A stretch of 64,000 nt of DNA from Mycobacterium genavense ATCC 51234 (GCF_000526915.1 NZ_JAGZ01000012.1:59154-123153), one strand, 5' to 3'; positions 36,973-46,432 are shown, counted from the first letter of the stretch. Numbers and translations are program-made. The notes: generated by a model from the letters alone, not told the origin.

Positions 36973-38228
36973 ATGCGGGTTTTGCCACTTAGCCTCGGAG
37001 GGGCAAGCACAGATGAGTACTGTGTTCGGGTGGCGGATACCAGCGACGCGGAGTTGCGTCGGGTACGCAGGATCCACCGGCTGCGCTCGTATCGAATCGC
37101 GTCGGTAATACGGATCGGCGTGGTGGGTCTGATGGTCGCTGCCATGATCATCGGCACGGCCCGGTTCGAGTGGCCGCAGCAGGGCATATTGATCGTCGCC
37201 TACTCGTTCGTCGCACTGTGCGCCGTGGCGCTGGCGTTCTCTCCGTTGCACCAATGGGTTGGGCCGGGCCGGCTGGAACCGGTTGCGTTCACGGTCATCG
37301 ACGTCGTCGCGCTGACGGTCTTCCAGCTGCTGTCCACCGACGGCGTCTATCCGCTGCTGATCATGACGATGCTGCCCATCCTGCTGGGCCTCGACGTCTC
37401 GTCGCGGCGCGCCGCGGTGGTGCTGATCTTCTCCATGGCGGGGTTCGCGATCGCGGTGCTGCAGGACCCGCAGATGCTGCGCTCGATCGGGATCTTCGAG
37501 GCCACTTTCCGCTTCGCGCTGTACGGGTTCCTCTGTGCCACAGCGTATACGGCCGTGCGTATCGCGGAGCGGCACACTCGTTCGGTGGCCGAACTGAGCG
37601 TGCTGCGCGAAGAGTTGCTCGCCCAGACGATGACCGCCCAGGACGTGTTGCAGCGCCGCATCTCGGAAGCCATTCACGACGGGCCGCTGCAGGACATCCT
37701 CGCGGTCCGTCAGGAACTCGTCGAGTTGGAAACCGTGCTGCCGAACGACGAGCGTGTCGAGCGCGCGCTGGCCGGTCTACAAGCCGCGTCACAAAGCCTG
37801 CGGCAGGCGACTTTCGAGCTGCATCCGGCCGTGCTCGAGCAGGTCGGTCTGGGTGCCGCGGTGCATCAGTTGGCCTCCGATGCCGCGGAGCGTTCGGGCA
37901 TCGAGATCTCCACCGAAATCGACTACCCCGACCGCAACGAGATCGACCCGATCGTCTTCGGCGTGGTGCGCGAACTGATCTCGAATGTGGTCCAGCACTC
38001 GCACGCCAAGCACGCCTCGATCACGCTGGGGTCACCGACAACCGATGTGTCCTGCATGTCGTCGACGACGGCGTGGGCTTCAACACCGAGACGATGGCAC
38101 GCCGACTGGGGGAGGGCCACATCGGATTGGCGTCGCACCGGGCCCGGATCGACGCGGCCCGTGGCGTGTTCGTCTTCCTCGACACCCCGGTAGGCACCCA
38201 CATCTGCGTGCAAGTGCCGCTCAAGTAG
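36973..38228 (+). pseudogene. narS: NarS-like sensor histidine kinase, 1-bp deletion
   Basis: Membrane sensor kinase, partner of NarL (Rv0845 position). ATG 36973 is 6 bases after GGAG. Five or so membrane helices (from SVIRIGVVGLMVAAMII to FRFALYGFLCATAY) precede the HisKA_3 phosphoacceptor His235 in EAIHDGPLQDIL and the ATPase N-box ELISNVVQHSHAKH. A G is missing in the run at 38028-38031, so the G-box (VVDDGVGFNTETMARRLGEGHIGL) and the end VGTHICVQVPLK are in another frame. Repaired length 418 residues, as in M. tuberculosis. Confidence 0.87.
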
Positions 38229-38309
38229 TGACCCGACGCGAAACTTAAACCGCGGCGGTGTTCTTCGGCGTGTCGTCGCCAAGGCTTAAGTGTCGCGGCG
38301 AAATCCGGC

Positions 38310-38905
38310 CTACTGCAGGTCGACGGACTTCCCGGTGGCCGCGGCGTAGCCCGCGCGGTAGCCGAAAACCATTGCCGGGCCGATGGTTCCGCCGGCACCG
38401 CCGTAGGCCCGTCCGGTCGCCCCGGCCATCGCGTTGCCGGCGGCAAATAGCCCCGGGATCGGCTCCCCGCTCACGTGCAGCACCCGGCCGTCATGATCGG
38501 TGCGCGGCCCGCCCTTGGTGCCCATCGCGCCGATGGACACCGGCACCGCGTAGTAGGGCGCGGTGTCGATCGGGCCGAGCGTCTTCCCGGCGGCGGTGGT
38601 GGCACTGTCGTCGCCCCAATAGCCGTCGTAGGCACTGGAACCGCGGCCGAAGTCGGGATCGGCGTCCTCGGCGACGTGGCGGTGCCACTCGTCGATCGTG
38701 CGGATCAGACCCGCGGCGTCGATACCGGTCTTGGCGCCCAGCTCGTTCAGATCCGCGGACTCGCAGAACCAGTCCGGCACCGGCTCGCCCGGTGCGACAC
38801 CGAGAAATCCGTAGCGCTGCAGGTGAACCGAATACCAGACCTCCAGGCGCCCGGTCTCACCCCGCCAGCGCGGGGCGGCCGCCGATCGCGTGTCTTCGTC
38901 CACGG
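38310..38905 (-). pseudogene. C-terminal remnant of a 3-ketosteroid-dehydrogenase-like flavoprotein
   Basis: Only the last 190-200 residues of an FAD-binding dehydrogenase are present (full proteins have about 550). Recognisable segments are PYYAVPVSIGAMGTKGGPRTD, IPGLFAAGNAMAGATGRAYGGAGG and TIGPAMVFGYRAG, the substrate and second FAD-binding part of the KstD/fumarate-reductase family. The N-terminal FAD domain is replaced abruptly by the Rv0495c-type gene at about 38910. No start codon with family support exists, so this is a truncated relic marking a rearrangement point. Confidence 0.8.
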
Positions 38906-38917
38906 CGACCCTAAGGG

Positions 38918-39703
38918 CTACTCCGCGATCCGAGTCGCCGGGTGCACCGCGATGAGCCCTAATTGGCTGCGGCGCTTGCACATTGCCGCCAGCTCGGCAT
39001 AAGCCTTGGCGCCGAGTAGTTCGGTGAGCTCGTCGGCCAGGCTCTCCCACACCTGCTTGGCGCCGACGTGTGCCGCCGGGTCGCCGGTGCAGTACCAGTG
39101 CAAGTCGGCACCGCCGGAGCCCCAGCCGCGGCGATCGTATTCGGTGATCCAGGTCTTCAGGATTTCGGTGCCGTCGGGCCGCGTCACCCATTCCTGGCTG
39201 CGCCGGATCGGCAACTGCCAGCACACCTCGGGCTTCATTGTCAGCGGCGGCACGCCCAGCTTCAAAGCCTTGCTGTGCAGGGCGCAGCCGATGCCGCCGG
39301 CAAAGCCGGGCCGGTTCAAGAAAATGCACGCGCCCTTGTATTTGCGGGTGCGGTGCTGGGGCTCGCCGTCGTGCTCGTCGAGTTTTAGATAACCCTTACG
39401 GCCCAAACCCTTTTCGCGGAATTGCCAGTCGGCGTCGGTGAGCTGCTTGACCGCGTCGTCCAGGCTGGCGCGGTCGTCGTCGTCGGACAGGAACGCGCCG
39501 TGCGAGCAACACCCGTCGTCCGGGCGGCCCTCGACCGTGCCGCGGCAGGCGGGTGTGCCGAACACGCACGTCCAGCGTGACAGCAACCACGTCAGGTCGG
39601 CCGCGATCAGATGCTCCGGATTGTCCGGATCGAAGAACTCCACCCATTCACGGGCAAAATCCAATTCAACTTCTTGCCCAGGCTCGGGGTGCGAATTCGC
39701 CAC
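38918..39703 (-). CDS. Conserved mycobacterial protein (Rv0495c-like)
   Basis: A 261-residue cysteine-rich cytoplasmic protein of unknown function, found across mycobacteria next to ppx1. It starts MANSHPEPGQEVELDFAREWVEFFDP. Notable are CVFGTPACRGTVEG, DDGCCSHGAF, GACIFLNRPGFAGGIGCALH and PEVCWQLPIRR: many cysteines in fixed places suggest a metal or cluster site. Acidic and aromatic rich, no membrane segment. It begins the conserved block to the right of the junction. Intact at its 3' end despite the junction being about 10 bases downstream. Confidence 0.85.
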   Translation of the reverse strand: MANSHPEPGQEVELDFAREWVEFFDPDNPEHLIAADLTWLLSRWTCVFGTPACRGTVEGRPDDGCCSHGAFLSDDDDRASLDDAVKQLTDADWQFREKGLGRKGYLKLDEHDGEPQHRTRKYKGACIFLNRPGFAGGIGCALHSKALKLGVPPLTMKPEVCWQLPIRRSQEWVTRPDGTEILKTWITEYDRRGWGSGGADLHWYCTGDPAAHVGAKQVWESLADELTELLGAKAYAELAAMCKRRSQLGLIAVHPATRIAE

Positions 39704-39877
39704 GGATGCAACGTTAGACCAAAATTCACGTCCATCGAGCCGCTCACACTCGCGCCCGCCGCAGCGGGGACCCGCTGATCTTGAATTCCGCCGGGATCGC
39801 GTCGACCGATATCGGATTGTGGTGTTTCACAGCGGGGCGCAACCCAAACCGCTTCGCCCTCCCGCTAGTTTGTGTTC

Positions 39878-40894
39878 GTGCGATTAGGCGTGCTCGACGT
39901 GGGTAGCAATACGGTCCATCTGTTGGTGGTTGATGCCCATCGCGGCGGGCATCCCACCCCGATGAGTTCGACGAAGGCCACCCTGCGGTTGGCCGAGGCC
40001 ACCGACAGCTCGGGCAAGATCACCAAGCGCGGCGCCGAAAAACTCATCTCCACGATCGACGAGTTCGCCAAGATCGCCATCAGCTCCGGCTGCGCGGAGC
40101 TGATGGCCTTCGCCACCTCCGCGGTCCGCGACGCCGAGAACTCCGACGACGTGCTGACCCGGGTCCGCAAGGAAACCGGTGTCGAGTTGCAGGTGCTGAC
40201 CGGGGTCGACGAGTCGCGGCTGACCTTCCTGGCAGTGCGCCGCTGGTACGGGTGGAGCGCCGGGCGCATCATCAACCTCGACATCGGCGGCGGCTCGCTG
40301 GAGCTGTCCAGCGGCGTCGACGAGGAACCCGAGGTCGCCTTGTCGATGCCGCTGGGTGCCGGCCGGTTGACCCGCGAGTGGCTGCCCGACGATCCACCCG
40401 GGCGGCGCCGGGTGGCGATGCTGCGCGATTGGCTGGACGCCGAGCTGGCCGACGCCAGTGTGGCCGTGCTCGAGGCCGGCGCTCCCGACCTGGCCGTGGC
40501 GACGTCGAAGACGTTCCGGTCGCTGGCCCGGCTCACCGGCGCCGCGCCGTCGGCCGCCGGACCACGGGTGAAACGGACGCTGACAGCCAACGGCCTCAGG
40601 CAACTCATATCTTTCATCTCTAGGATGACCACCGCTGACAGGGCGGAATTGGAAGGAGTCAGCGCCGAACGGGCGCCACAGATCGTGGCGGGCGCCCTGG
40701 TGGCGGAGGCGAGCATGCGAGCGCTGTCGATAGAAACGGTGGATATCTGCCCGTGGGCGTTACGGGAAGGTCTCATCTTGCGCAAGCTCGACAGCGAAGC
40801 CGACGGAACCGCCCTCGTAGAGACCTCGGTGCGCAATGCTGGAGGTCAGGCAGGAGATCGGAACGCCAACCGATCGAGAGGCGACAAACCATGA
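39878..40894 (+). CDS. ppx1: Exopolyphosphatase Ppx1 / GppA family
   Basis: Hydrolyses terminal phosphates of short polyphosphate (the M. tuberculosis Rv0496 enzyme does so) and possibly pppGpp. I choose GTG 39878 (MRLGVLDVGSNTVHLLVVD) to match the family N-terminus; a GTG two codons earlier is possible. 338 residues of ASKHA-fold: phosphate-1 DVGSNT, ELMAFATSAVRDAEN, and phosphate-2 NLDIGGGSLE near residue 130. ATGA overlap links it to the next gene. The C-terminal tail (GGQAGDRNANRSRGDKP) is low complexity. Confidence 0.93.
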   Translation: MRLGVLDVGSNTVHLLVVDAHRGGHPTPMSSTKATLRLAEATDSSGKITKRGAEKLISTIDEFAKIAISSGCAELMAFATSAVRDAENSDDVLTRVRKETGVELQVLTGVDESRLTFLAVRRWYGWSAGRIINLDIGGGSLELSSGVDEEPEVALSMPLGAGRLTREWLPDDPPGRRRVAMLRDWLDAELADASVAVLEAGAPDLAVATSKTFRSLARLTGAAPSAAGPRVKRTLTANGLRQLISFISRMTTADRAELEGVSAERAPQIVAGALVAEASMRALSIETVDICPWALREGLILRKLDSEADGTALVETSVRNAGGQAGDRNANRSRGDKP

Positions 40895-41919
40895 CCGGAC
40901 CACACTCCGAGACCGAGAGCCCCGGCACTCGGCCCATCTCGGTGGCCGAGCTGCTGGCCAGGAACGGGACCATCGGCGCCCCGGTGGGCACCCGGCGGCG
41001 TCGGCGCCGCCGCGGCGACAGCGATACGGTCACCGTCGCCGAGCTGACCGGTGAGATTCCCGTCGTCCGCGACGAGGAGCACGACAAGACAACACCCGAG
41101 GCCAACGGCACCGTCGAGGTCGCCGAACCCGAGGCGGAGGCGGCACCCGAACCCGTCTCGGAGCAGGTCGGGACCGCCCCCGAGGCCCAGCCCAACCCGG
41201 CGACCCGGCCCGAGCCTCGTTGGCCCAAGTCGGCGCCGCAGCCGCCCCGGACGGGACCGGAGCGCAGCGCCTACCCGCGGCCCGCTCGGCGCCCCGACGC
41301 GCCAGAGGCCGACCGGCCGGCGGAGCCCGTCGGCAAGCTCGCGGCGTCCTCGGGCGCCGAGGACATGAGCCCGGATCCGCTCGAGCAGTACGCCGACATC
41401 CCGGTCGACGTCATGGACTCCGACGTGCGCGAGGCCGAACCCGCGACCGAGGATTCCGCCTATGTCCGCTCCTACCTGCAGGACTCGACCCTGTTCGGCG
41501 GCCAAACCCTCGCCGACGAGGTGGCGCGACGGCGCAGCGACGAGCGCGACGGCGCCGACGCGGACGCGCTGACCGACGCGGCCGAGGATCACGTCGGCGT
41601 CGAGGCGCCCCGCACGGACGGGTTCGGGGACGTCCGCGCGGCGCCCGGCAAGCTCGCGGCGCTCTGGCGCGGCACCCTGATCGTGTTTCAGTCGATGCTA
41701 GCCGTCGCCTTCGGAGCCGGGTTGTTCATCGCGTTCGACCAACTGTGGCGATGGAACAGCCTGGTGGCGCTGGTGCTGTCGGTGCTGGTCATCCTCGGGC
41801 TGGTGGCCGGGGTGCGGGCGGTGCGCAAGACCGAGGACATCGCGAGCACGCTGATCGCGGTGGCCGTCGGGGCGTTGATCACTCTGGGGCCGCTGGCGCT
41901 AACCATGCAGTCCGGCTAG
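40891..41919 (+). CDS. Conserved membrane protein (Rv0497-like)
   Basis: A 342-residue protein with a long disordered cytoplasmic N-terminus and two C-terminal membrane helices (TLIVFQSMLAVAFGAGLFIAF and LVALVLSVLVILGLVAGVRAV, with a third weaker segment at the end). The N-terminus has a basic cluster RRRRRRRGD near residue 35 and proline/glutamate-rich sequence to about 250. Start is the ATG overlapping the ppx1 stop. Function unknown; the position in the ppx1-proC operon is conserved in mycobacteria. Confidence 0.88.
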   Translation: MTGPHSETESPGTRPISVAELLARNGTIGAPVGTRRRRRRRGDSDTVTVAELTGEIPVVRDEEHDKTTPEANGTVEVAEPEAEAAPEPVSEQVGTAPEAQPNPATRPEPRWPKSAPQPPRTGPERSAYPRPARRPDAPEADRPAEPVGKLAASSGAEDMSPDPLEQYADIPVDVMDSDVREAEPATEDSAYVRSYLQDSTLFGGQTLADEVARRRSDERDGADADALTDAAEDHVGVEAPRTDGFGDVRAAPGKLAALWRGTLIVFQSMLAVAFGAGLFIAFDQLWRWNSLVALVLSVLVILGLVAGVRAVRKTEDIASTLIAVAVGALITLGPLALTMQSG

Positions 41920-41934
41920 GCGTCACCCGCAACA

Positions 41935-42777
41935 GTGCGCCCGGCAATCAAGGTCGGCCTGTCCACGGCCTCGGTCTACCCGTTGAGGGCCGAGGCCGCG
42001 TTCGAGTATGCGGCCCGGCTCGGCTACGACGGCGTCGAGCTGATGGTGTGGAGCGAGTCGGTCAGCCAGGACATCGCCGCCGTCAAGAAGCTGTCGCAGC
42101 GCTACCAGGTGCCGGTGCTGTCGGTCCACGCTCCTTGCCTGCTGATCTCGCAGCGGGTATGGGGTTCCAACCCGATTCCCAAGCTGGAACGCAGCGTGCG
42201 GGCCGCCGAGGAGCTCGGCGCGCAGACCGTCGTCGTGCATCCGCCGTTCCGCTGGCAGCGGCGCTACGCCGAGGGATTCAGCGAGCAGGTGACGAACCTG
42301 GAAGCGTCCAGCGACGTGATGGTCGCGGTGGAGAACATGTTCCCCTTCCGGGCGGACCGCTTCTTCGGGACCGACCAGTCGCGGGAACGGATGCGCAGGC
42401 GCGGCGGCGGCCCGGGACCGGCGATTTCGGCGTTCGCGCCGTCGTATGACCCGCTGGACGGCAACCACGCGCACTACACGCTCGACCTGTCGCACACCTC
42501 CACGGCGGGCACCGACGCGCTGGAGATGACCGCACGGATGGGCGCCGGGCTGGTGCACCTGCACCTGTGCGACGGCAGCGGCCTGCCCGCCGACGAGCAC
42601 CTGGTGCCCGGGCGGGGCACGCAACCCACCGCCGAGGTGTGCCAGTTGCTGGCCGCCGGGCACTTCACCGGCCACGCCATCCTCGAGGTATCCACCTCGA
42701 GCGCCCGCTCGGCCAGCGAGCGCGAAGCCATGCTGGCCGAATCGCTGCAGTTCGCCCGCACACATTTGATGCGATGA
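41935..42777 (+). CDS. Sugar-phosphate isomerase/epimerase-like TIM barrel (Rv0498-like)
   Basis: Xylose-isomerase-like TIM barrel (280 residues) starting at GTG 41935, MRPAIKVGLSTASVYPLRAEA. AP endonuclease-2/epimerase features are GYDGVELMVWSES, VLSVHAPCLLIS, AVENMFPFRADRF, YTLDLSHTSTAGTD, LVHLHLCDGSG and HAILEVSTSS; metal ligands Glu and His are in the expected strands. Substrate unknown. ATGA overlap with the next gene and 15 bases after the previous gene place it in the operon. Confidence 0.88.
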   Translation: MRPAIKVGLSTASVYPLRAEAAFEYAARLGYDGVELMVWSESVSQDIAAVKKLSQRYQVPVLSVHAPCLLISQRVWGSNPIPKLERSVRAAEELGAQTVVVHPPFRWQRRYAEGFSEQVTNLEASSDVMVAVENMFPFRADRFFGTDQSRERMRRRGGGPGPAISAFAPSYDPLDGNHAHYTLDLSHTSTAGTDALEMTARMGAGLVHLHLCDGSGLPADEHLVPGRGTQPTAEVCQLLAAGHFTGHAILEVSTSSARSASEREAMLAESLQFARTHLMR

Positions 42778-43622
42778 CCGCCGACCGTCAGGAGACCATG
42801 ACCGCGCTATTCACCACCGCCATGACGCTGCGGGAGGTCGATCCGGGCGTATACGAGGGGGAGCTCAACAAGCACTGGACCATCGGGCCCAAGGTGCACG
42901 GCGGCGCGATGCTGGCGCTGTGCGCCAACGCCGCCCGGCACGCCTGCGCCGAGTCCGGACACGAGCCGGTGGCGGTGTCGGCCAGCTACCTGTGGGCGCC
43001 CGACCCGGGGCCGATGCGGCTGGTGACCTCGATCCGCAAGCGCGGCCGGCGGATCAGCGTCGTCGACGTCGAACTCGTCCAGGGCGACCGCACCGCCGTT
43101 CACGCCGTGGTCAACCTGGGCGAGCCGGAGCACGTTGCGCCCGGCGGCGACACGGCGCCGCTGCTGACGGCGAACCCGGTGCTGGACCTGATGGCGCCCG
43201 AACCGCCCGACGACATCGAACCGATCGGGCCCGGCCACCCGCTGGCCGGCCTGGTGCACCTGGGCGAGGGCTGCGACGTCCGGCCGCTGCTGTCGACGCT
43301 GGCACCCAGCACCGACGGGCGACCCCCGATCCTGCAGATGTGGGCGCGGCCGCGCGACGTCGCCCCCGACGGGCTCTTCGCGCTGATGTGCGGGGATCTG
43401 TCGGCGCCGGTGACGTTCGCCGTGGAGCGCACCGGCTGGGCGCCGACGGTTCAACTGACGGCCTTTCTGCGGGCCCTGCCCGCCGACGGGTGGTTGCGGG
43501 TGGTCTGCACCTGCCTGGAAATCGGGCACGACTGGTTCGACGAGGATCACATCGTCGTCGACAGCCTGGGCCGGCTCGTCGTGCAGTCGCGCCAGCTGGC
43601 CCTGGTGCCTGGGAAGCGGTGA
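42774..43622 (+). CDS. Thioesterase-family (double hotdog) protein, Rv0499-like
   Basis: Acyl-CoA thioesterase-like protein (282 residues; TesB-type double hotdog). The first domain has YEGELNKHWTIGPKVHGGAMLALCANAARHA, and the second TFAVERTGWAPTVQLTAFLRALPADGWLRV with CTCLEIGHDWFDEDHIVVDSLGRLVVQSRQL. A second ATG at 42798 (MTALFTTAMTL) is an alternative start; the upstream ATG overlaps the previous stop. Reaction and substrate unknown; often annotated as acyl-CoA thioesterase. Last in the ppx1 operon before proC. Confidence 0.85.
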   Translation: MTADRQETMTALFTTAMTLREVDPGVYEGELNKHWTIGPKVHGGAMLALCANAARHACAESGHEPVAVSASYLWAPDPGPMRLVTSIRKRGRRISVVDVELVQGDRTAVHAVVNLGEPEHVAPGGDTAPLLTANPVLDLMAPEPPDDIEPIGPGHPLAGLVHLGEGCDVRPLLSTLAPSTDGRPPILQMWARPRDVAPDGLFALMCGDLSAPVTFAVERTGWAPTVQLTAFLRALPADGWLRVVCTCLEIGHDWFDEDHIVVDSLGRLVVQSRQLALVPGKR

Positions 43623-43668
43623 AGCCCCGGTAGCCAGCAGAAGCTTGGGCGTCTGCGATGCTTTCGCC

Positions 43669-44547
43669 ATGGCGAGAATCGCGATCATCGGCGGTGGCAG
43701 CATGGGCGAGGCCCTGCTGTCGGGTCTGCTTCGGTCGGGGCGACAGGTCAAGGACCTGGTCGTGGCCGAACGCGTCCCGGAACGGGCGAAGTACCTGGCG
43801 GACACGTACTCGGTGCGGGTTACCTCCACGCTGGCGGACGCCGTCGACAACGCGACATTCATCGTCGTCGCGGTCAAGCCCGCCGACGTCGAACCGGTGA
43901 TGACCGAGGCGACCAAGGCGGTCTCCGCGGCCGAAGGGGACAGCGCCGAGCAGGTTTTCGTCACCGTCGCGGCGGGGATCACGATCGGCTTCTTCGAATC
44001 CAAACTGCCGGCCGGGACGCCGGTGGTCCGGGCGATGCCCAACGCCCCGGCGGTGGTTGGAGCCGGGGTAACGGCCCTGGCCAAGGGCCGCTTCGTCAGC
44101 GCCCCGCAGCTGGAAGAGGTGACGGCGCTGTTCGACGCCGTCGGTGGCGTGCTGACCGTGCCCGAGTGGCAGATGGACGCGGTGACCGCGCTGGCGGGCT
44201 CCGGGCCCGCCTATTTCTTCCTGATGGTCGAGGCCCTGGTCGACGCCGGCGTCGCGGCCGGTCTGAGCCGCGGGATGGCGACGGACCTGGCCGCGCAGAC
44301 GATGGCCGGGTCGGCGGCGCTGCTGCTGGAACGGCTGGATCGCGAGCCGGGACCGGCCGACAGTGAGGCGATGGGCAAGCAGGCGGACGCCACCGCGGCG
44401 CAGCTGCGTGCCATGGTGACCTCGCCGGGCGGTACCACCGCCGCTGCGCTGCGCGAACTTGAACGAGGGGGCCTGCGCGCCGCCGTCGATGCCGCCGTTC
44501 AGGCCGCGAAAACGCGCTCTGAGCAGCTAAGAATTACATCGGAATAA
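43669..44547 (+). CDS. proC: Pyrroline-5-carboxylate reductase
   Basis: Last step of proline synthesis: NAD(P)H-dependent reduction of pyrroline-5-carboxylate. I use ATG 43669 (MARIAIIGGGSMGEALLSGLL); the GTG/ATG upstream at 43645 lacks support. 292 residues. Rossmann GGGSMG near residue 8, VVAVKPADVEPVM, AMPNAPAVVGAG, and the C-terminal dimer signature ALAGSGPAYFFLMVEAL with SPGGTTAAALRELERGG. Complete. 46 bases after the preceding gene. Confidence 0.96.
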   Translation: MARIAIIGGGSMGEALLSGLLRSGRQVKDLVVAERVPERAKYLADTYSVRVTSTLADAVDNATFIVVAVKPADVEPVMTEATKAVSAAEGDSAEQVFVTVAAGITIGFFESKLPAGTPVVRAMPNAPAVVGAGVTALAKGRFVSAPQLEEVTALFDAVGGVLTVPEWQMDAVTALAGSGPAYFFLMVEALVDAGVAAGLSRGMATDLAAQTMAGSAALLLERLDREPGPADSEAMGKQADATAAQLRAMVTSPGGTTAAALRELERGGLRAAVDAAVQAAKTRSEQLRITSE

Positions 44548-44687
44548 TTTAAAGATTTCGAAATGATTGTCCCCCACCAGTACCAGTAATCCCACTAGTC
44601 CCGCTATTCTCCTACGTGTATGCCCGTGTGGGTGCCAGCGGAGGGGAAGCCGGTGGCGTTGCGCGGGCCTGACACGATTGGGTTGCG

Positions 44688-44942
44688 ATGACGTCTACGA
44701 ACGGGCCATCGGCGCGAGATTCCGCAGGTAAGGCGCGGGACACAGCTTCGGCCGATAGCCAGGCAAGGACACAATTTCTAACCGTCGCCGAAGTGGCGGC
44801 CCTGATGCGGGTCTCCAAGATGACGGTTTACCGGTTGGTGCACAACGGTGAGCTGCCGGCGGTGCGGGTTGGGCGGTCCTTCCGGGTGCACGCCAAGGCC
44901 GTGCACGACATGCTGGAGACGTCTTACTTCGACGCCGGCTGA
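44688..44942 (+). CDS. Excisionase-type helix-turn-helix protein (Rv0500A-like)
   Basis: An 84-residue DNA-binding protein of the MerR/excisionase-like HTH_17 family: LTVAEVAALMRVSKMTVYRLVHNGELPAVRVGRSFRVHAKAV is the DNA-binding domain, with a disordered N-terminal 28 residues. Conserved next to proC across mycobacteria, so a chromosomal regulator rather than phage excisionase. Target unknown. Stop at 44942 is 174 bases before the bS22 gene. Intact. Confidence 0.88.
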   Translation: MTSTNGPSARDSAGKARDTASADSQARTQFLTVAEVAALMRVSKMTVYRLVHNGELPAVRVGRSFRVHAKAVHDMLETSYFDAG

Positions 44943-45116
44943 GCCGCCGCCCGAGCACGGCGGCACGGGTCGGGACCGACGCTTGGAGCGCGGCCATTGG
45001 AGTGGTCGCGCGACTGGCGGTTTGGTGTTCGGTGCGGCCCGCCGGGTAAAGTGACCGCGAGGTTTTCCAGATTTTTAGCAGTCCTTAAGCGGTCACCGGT
45101 CAGATAGCGGAGTTCA

Positions 45117-45217
45117 TGGGTTCAGTAATCAAGAAGCGGCGCAAGCGTATGTCGAAGAAGAAGCACCGCAAGCTGCTGCGCCGCACGCGGGTGCAGCGTA
45201 GAAAACTCGGCAAGTAA
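45117..45217 (+). pseudogene. Small ribosomal protein bS22, one G missing at codon 2
   Basis: A 33-residue highly basic protein found on the mycobacterial 30S subunit (Rv0500B position). The sequence from codon 3 is perfect: [19 protein letters not shown] and [12 protein letters not shown], stop TAA 45215. The ATG at 45117 is followed by GTT-CAG-TAA, an immediate stop; inserting one G (ATG-GGT-TCA) restores the canonical start MGSVIKK. No other in-frame start lies upstream, only the internal Met at codon 12. Such a conserved gene being broken suggests a lost base in the sequence rather than biology. Confidence 0.8.
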
Positions 45218-45299
45218 GCCCGCGTCGCGCACCCGAAGAACTCACCGACCGTCGTTCGGCCATGGCGCCGCGACCCATCCCGGCAGCTAGGCTGTTTGG

Positions 45300-46427
45300 G
45301 TGGATTCGTCGAGCGGGGGCGGCGCCGGAACCGGCGACAACGCGGATAACACGATGCACTACCCCAAAGTGGTGCTCGTTACCGGCGCGTGCCGGTTTCT
45401 CGGCGGCTACCTGATCGCCCGGCTGGCGCAGAACCCGCTGATTCAGAACGTCATCGCGGTGGACGCGATCGCCCCCAGCAAGGACATGCTGCGCCGGATG
45501 GGGCGGGCCGAGTTCGTTCGCGCCGACATTCGTAATCCCTTCATAGCCAAGGTGATTCGCAACGGCGATGTCGACACGGTGGTGCATGCCGCCGCGGCGT
45601 CGTACGCGCCGCGCTCCGGCGGCACGGCGGCGCTGAAGGAATTGAACGTGATGGGCGCCATGCAGCTCTTCGCGGCCTGCCAGAAAGCGCCGTCGGTGCG
45701 ACGCGTCGTGCTGAAGTCGACGTCGGAGGTGTACGGGTCGAGCCCGCACGACCCGGTGATGTTCACCGAGGACAGCAGCAGCCGTCGTCCGCTGCGCGGT
45801 GGTTTCGCCAAGGACAGCCTCGATATCGAGGGATACGTCCGCGGATTGGGCCGGCGCCGGCCCGATATCGCGGTGACGATTCTGCGGCTGGCCAACATGA
45901 TTGGCCCGGCGATGGACACCACACTGTCGAGGTATCTGGCCGGTCCGGTGGTCCCGACGATGTTAGGTCGTGACGCGCGACTGCAGTTGCTGCACGAGCA
46001 GGATGCGTTGGCCGCGCTGGATCGCGCGGCGATGGCCGGCAAGGCCGGCACCTTCAACATCGGCGCCGACGGGATCATCATGCTGTCCCAAGCGATCCGG
46101 CGCGCCGGCCGGATTCCGTTGCCGGTGCCCGGATTCGGAGTGTGGGCACTCGATTCGCTGAGACGGGCTAACCGTTATACCGAGATCAATCGCGAGCAAT
46201 TCAACTACCTGAGTTATGGCCGGGTCATGGACACCACCCGGATGCGCACCGAGCTCGGCTACCAGCCGAAGTGGTCGACCGCGGAGGCCTTCGATGACTA
46301 CGTTCGTGGCCGCGGCCTGACTCCCATAATCGACCCAGATCGGGTACACTCCTTGGAAGGTCGCGCCATAGCCTTAGCGCAGCGCTGGGGTAGCCGAAAT
46401 CCAATTCCATGGACTGGAGTCAGGTAG
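45300..46427 (+). CDS. galE2: NAD-dependent epimerase/dehydratase (GalE2, Rv0501-like)
   Basis: Extended SDR related to UDP-glucose 4-epimerases (375 residues, GTG start). VLVTGACRFLGGYL is the nucleotide-binding turn, followed by NVIAVDAIAPSKDMLRRMGRAEFVRADIRNP, VVHAAAASYAPRSGG, and KSTSEVYGSSPHDPVMF, where the catalytic Tyr-x-x-x-Lys is not canonical, so activity as an epimerase is uncertain. N-terminus is glycine-rich. Conserved upstream of the Rv0502-type acyltransferase, from which it is separated by 5 bases. Intact. Confidence 0.9.
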   Translation: MDSSSGGGAGTGDNADNTMHYPKVVLVTGACRFLGGYLIARLAQNPLIQNVIAVDAIAPSKDMLRRMGRAEFVRADIRNPFIAKVIRNGDVDTVVHAAAASYAPRSGGTAALKELNVMGAMQLFAACQKAPSVRRVVLKSTSEVYGSSPHDPVMFTEDSSSRRPLRGGFAKDSLDIEGYVRGLGRRRPDIAVTILRLANMIGPAMDTTLSRYLAGPVVPTMLGRDARLQLLHEQDALAALDRAAMAGKAGTFNIGADGIIMLSQAIRRAGRIPLPVPGFGVWALDSLRRANRYTEINREQFNYLSYGRVMDTTRMRTELGYQPKWSTAEAFDDYVRGRGLTPIIDPDRVHSLEGRAIALAQRWGSRNPIPWTGVR

Positions 46428-46432
46428 ACATC

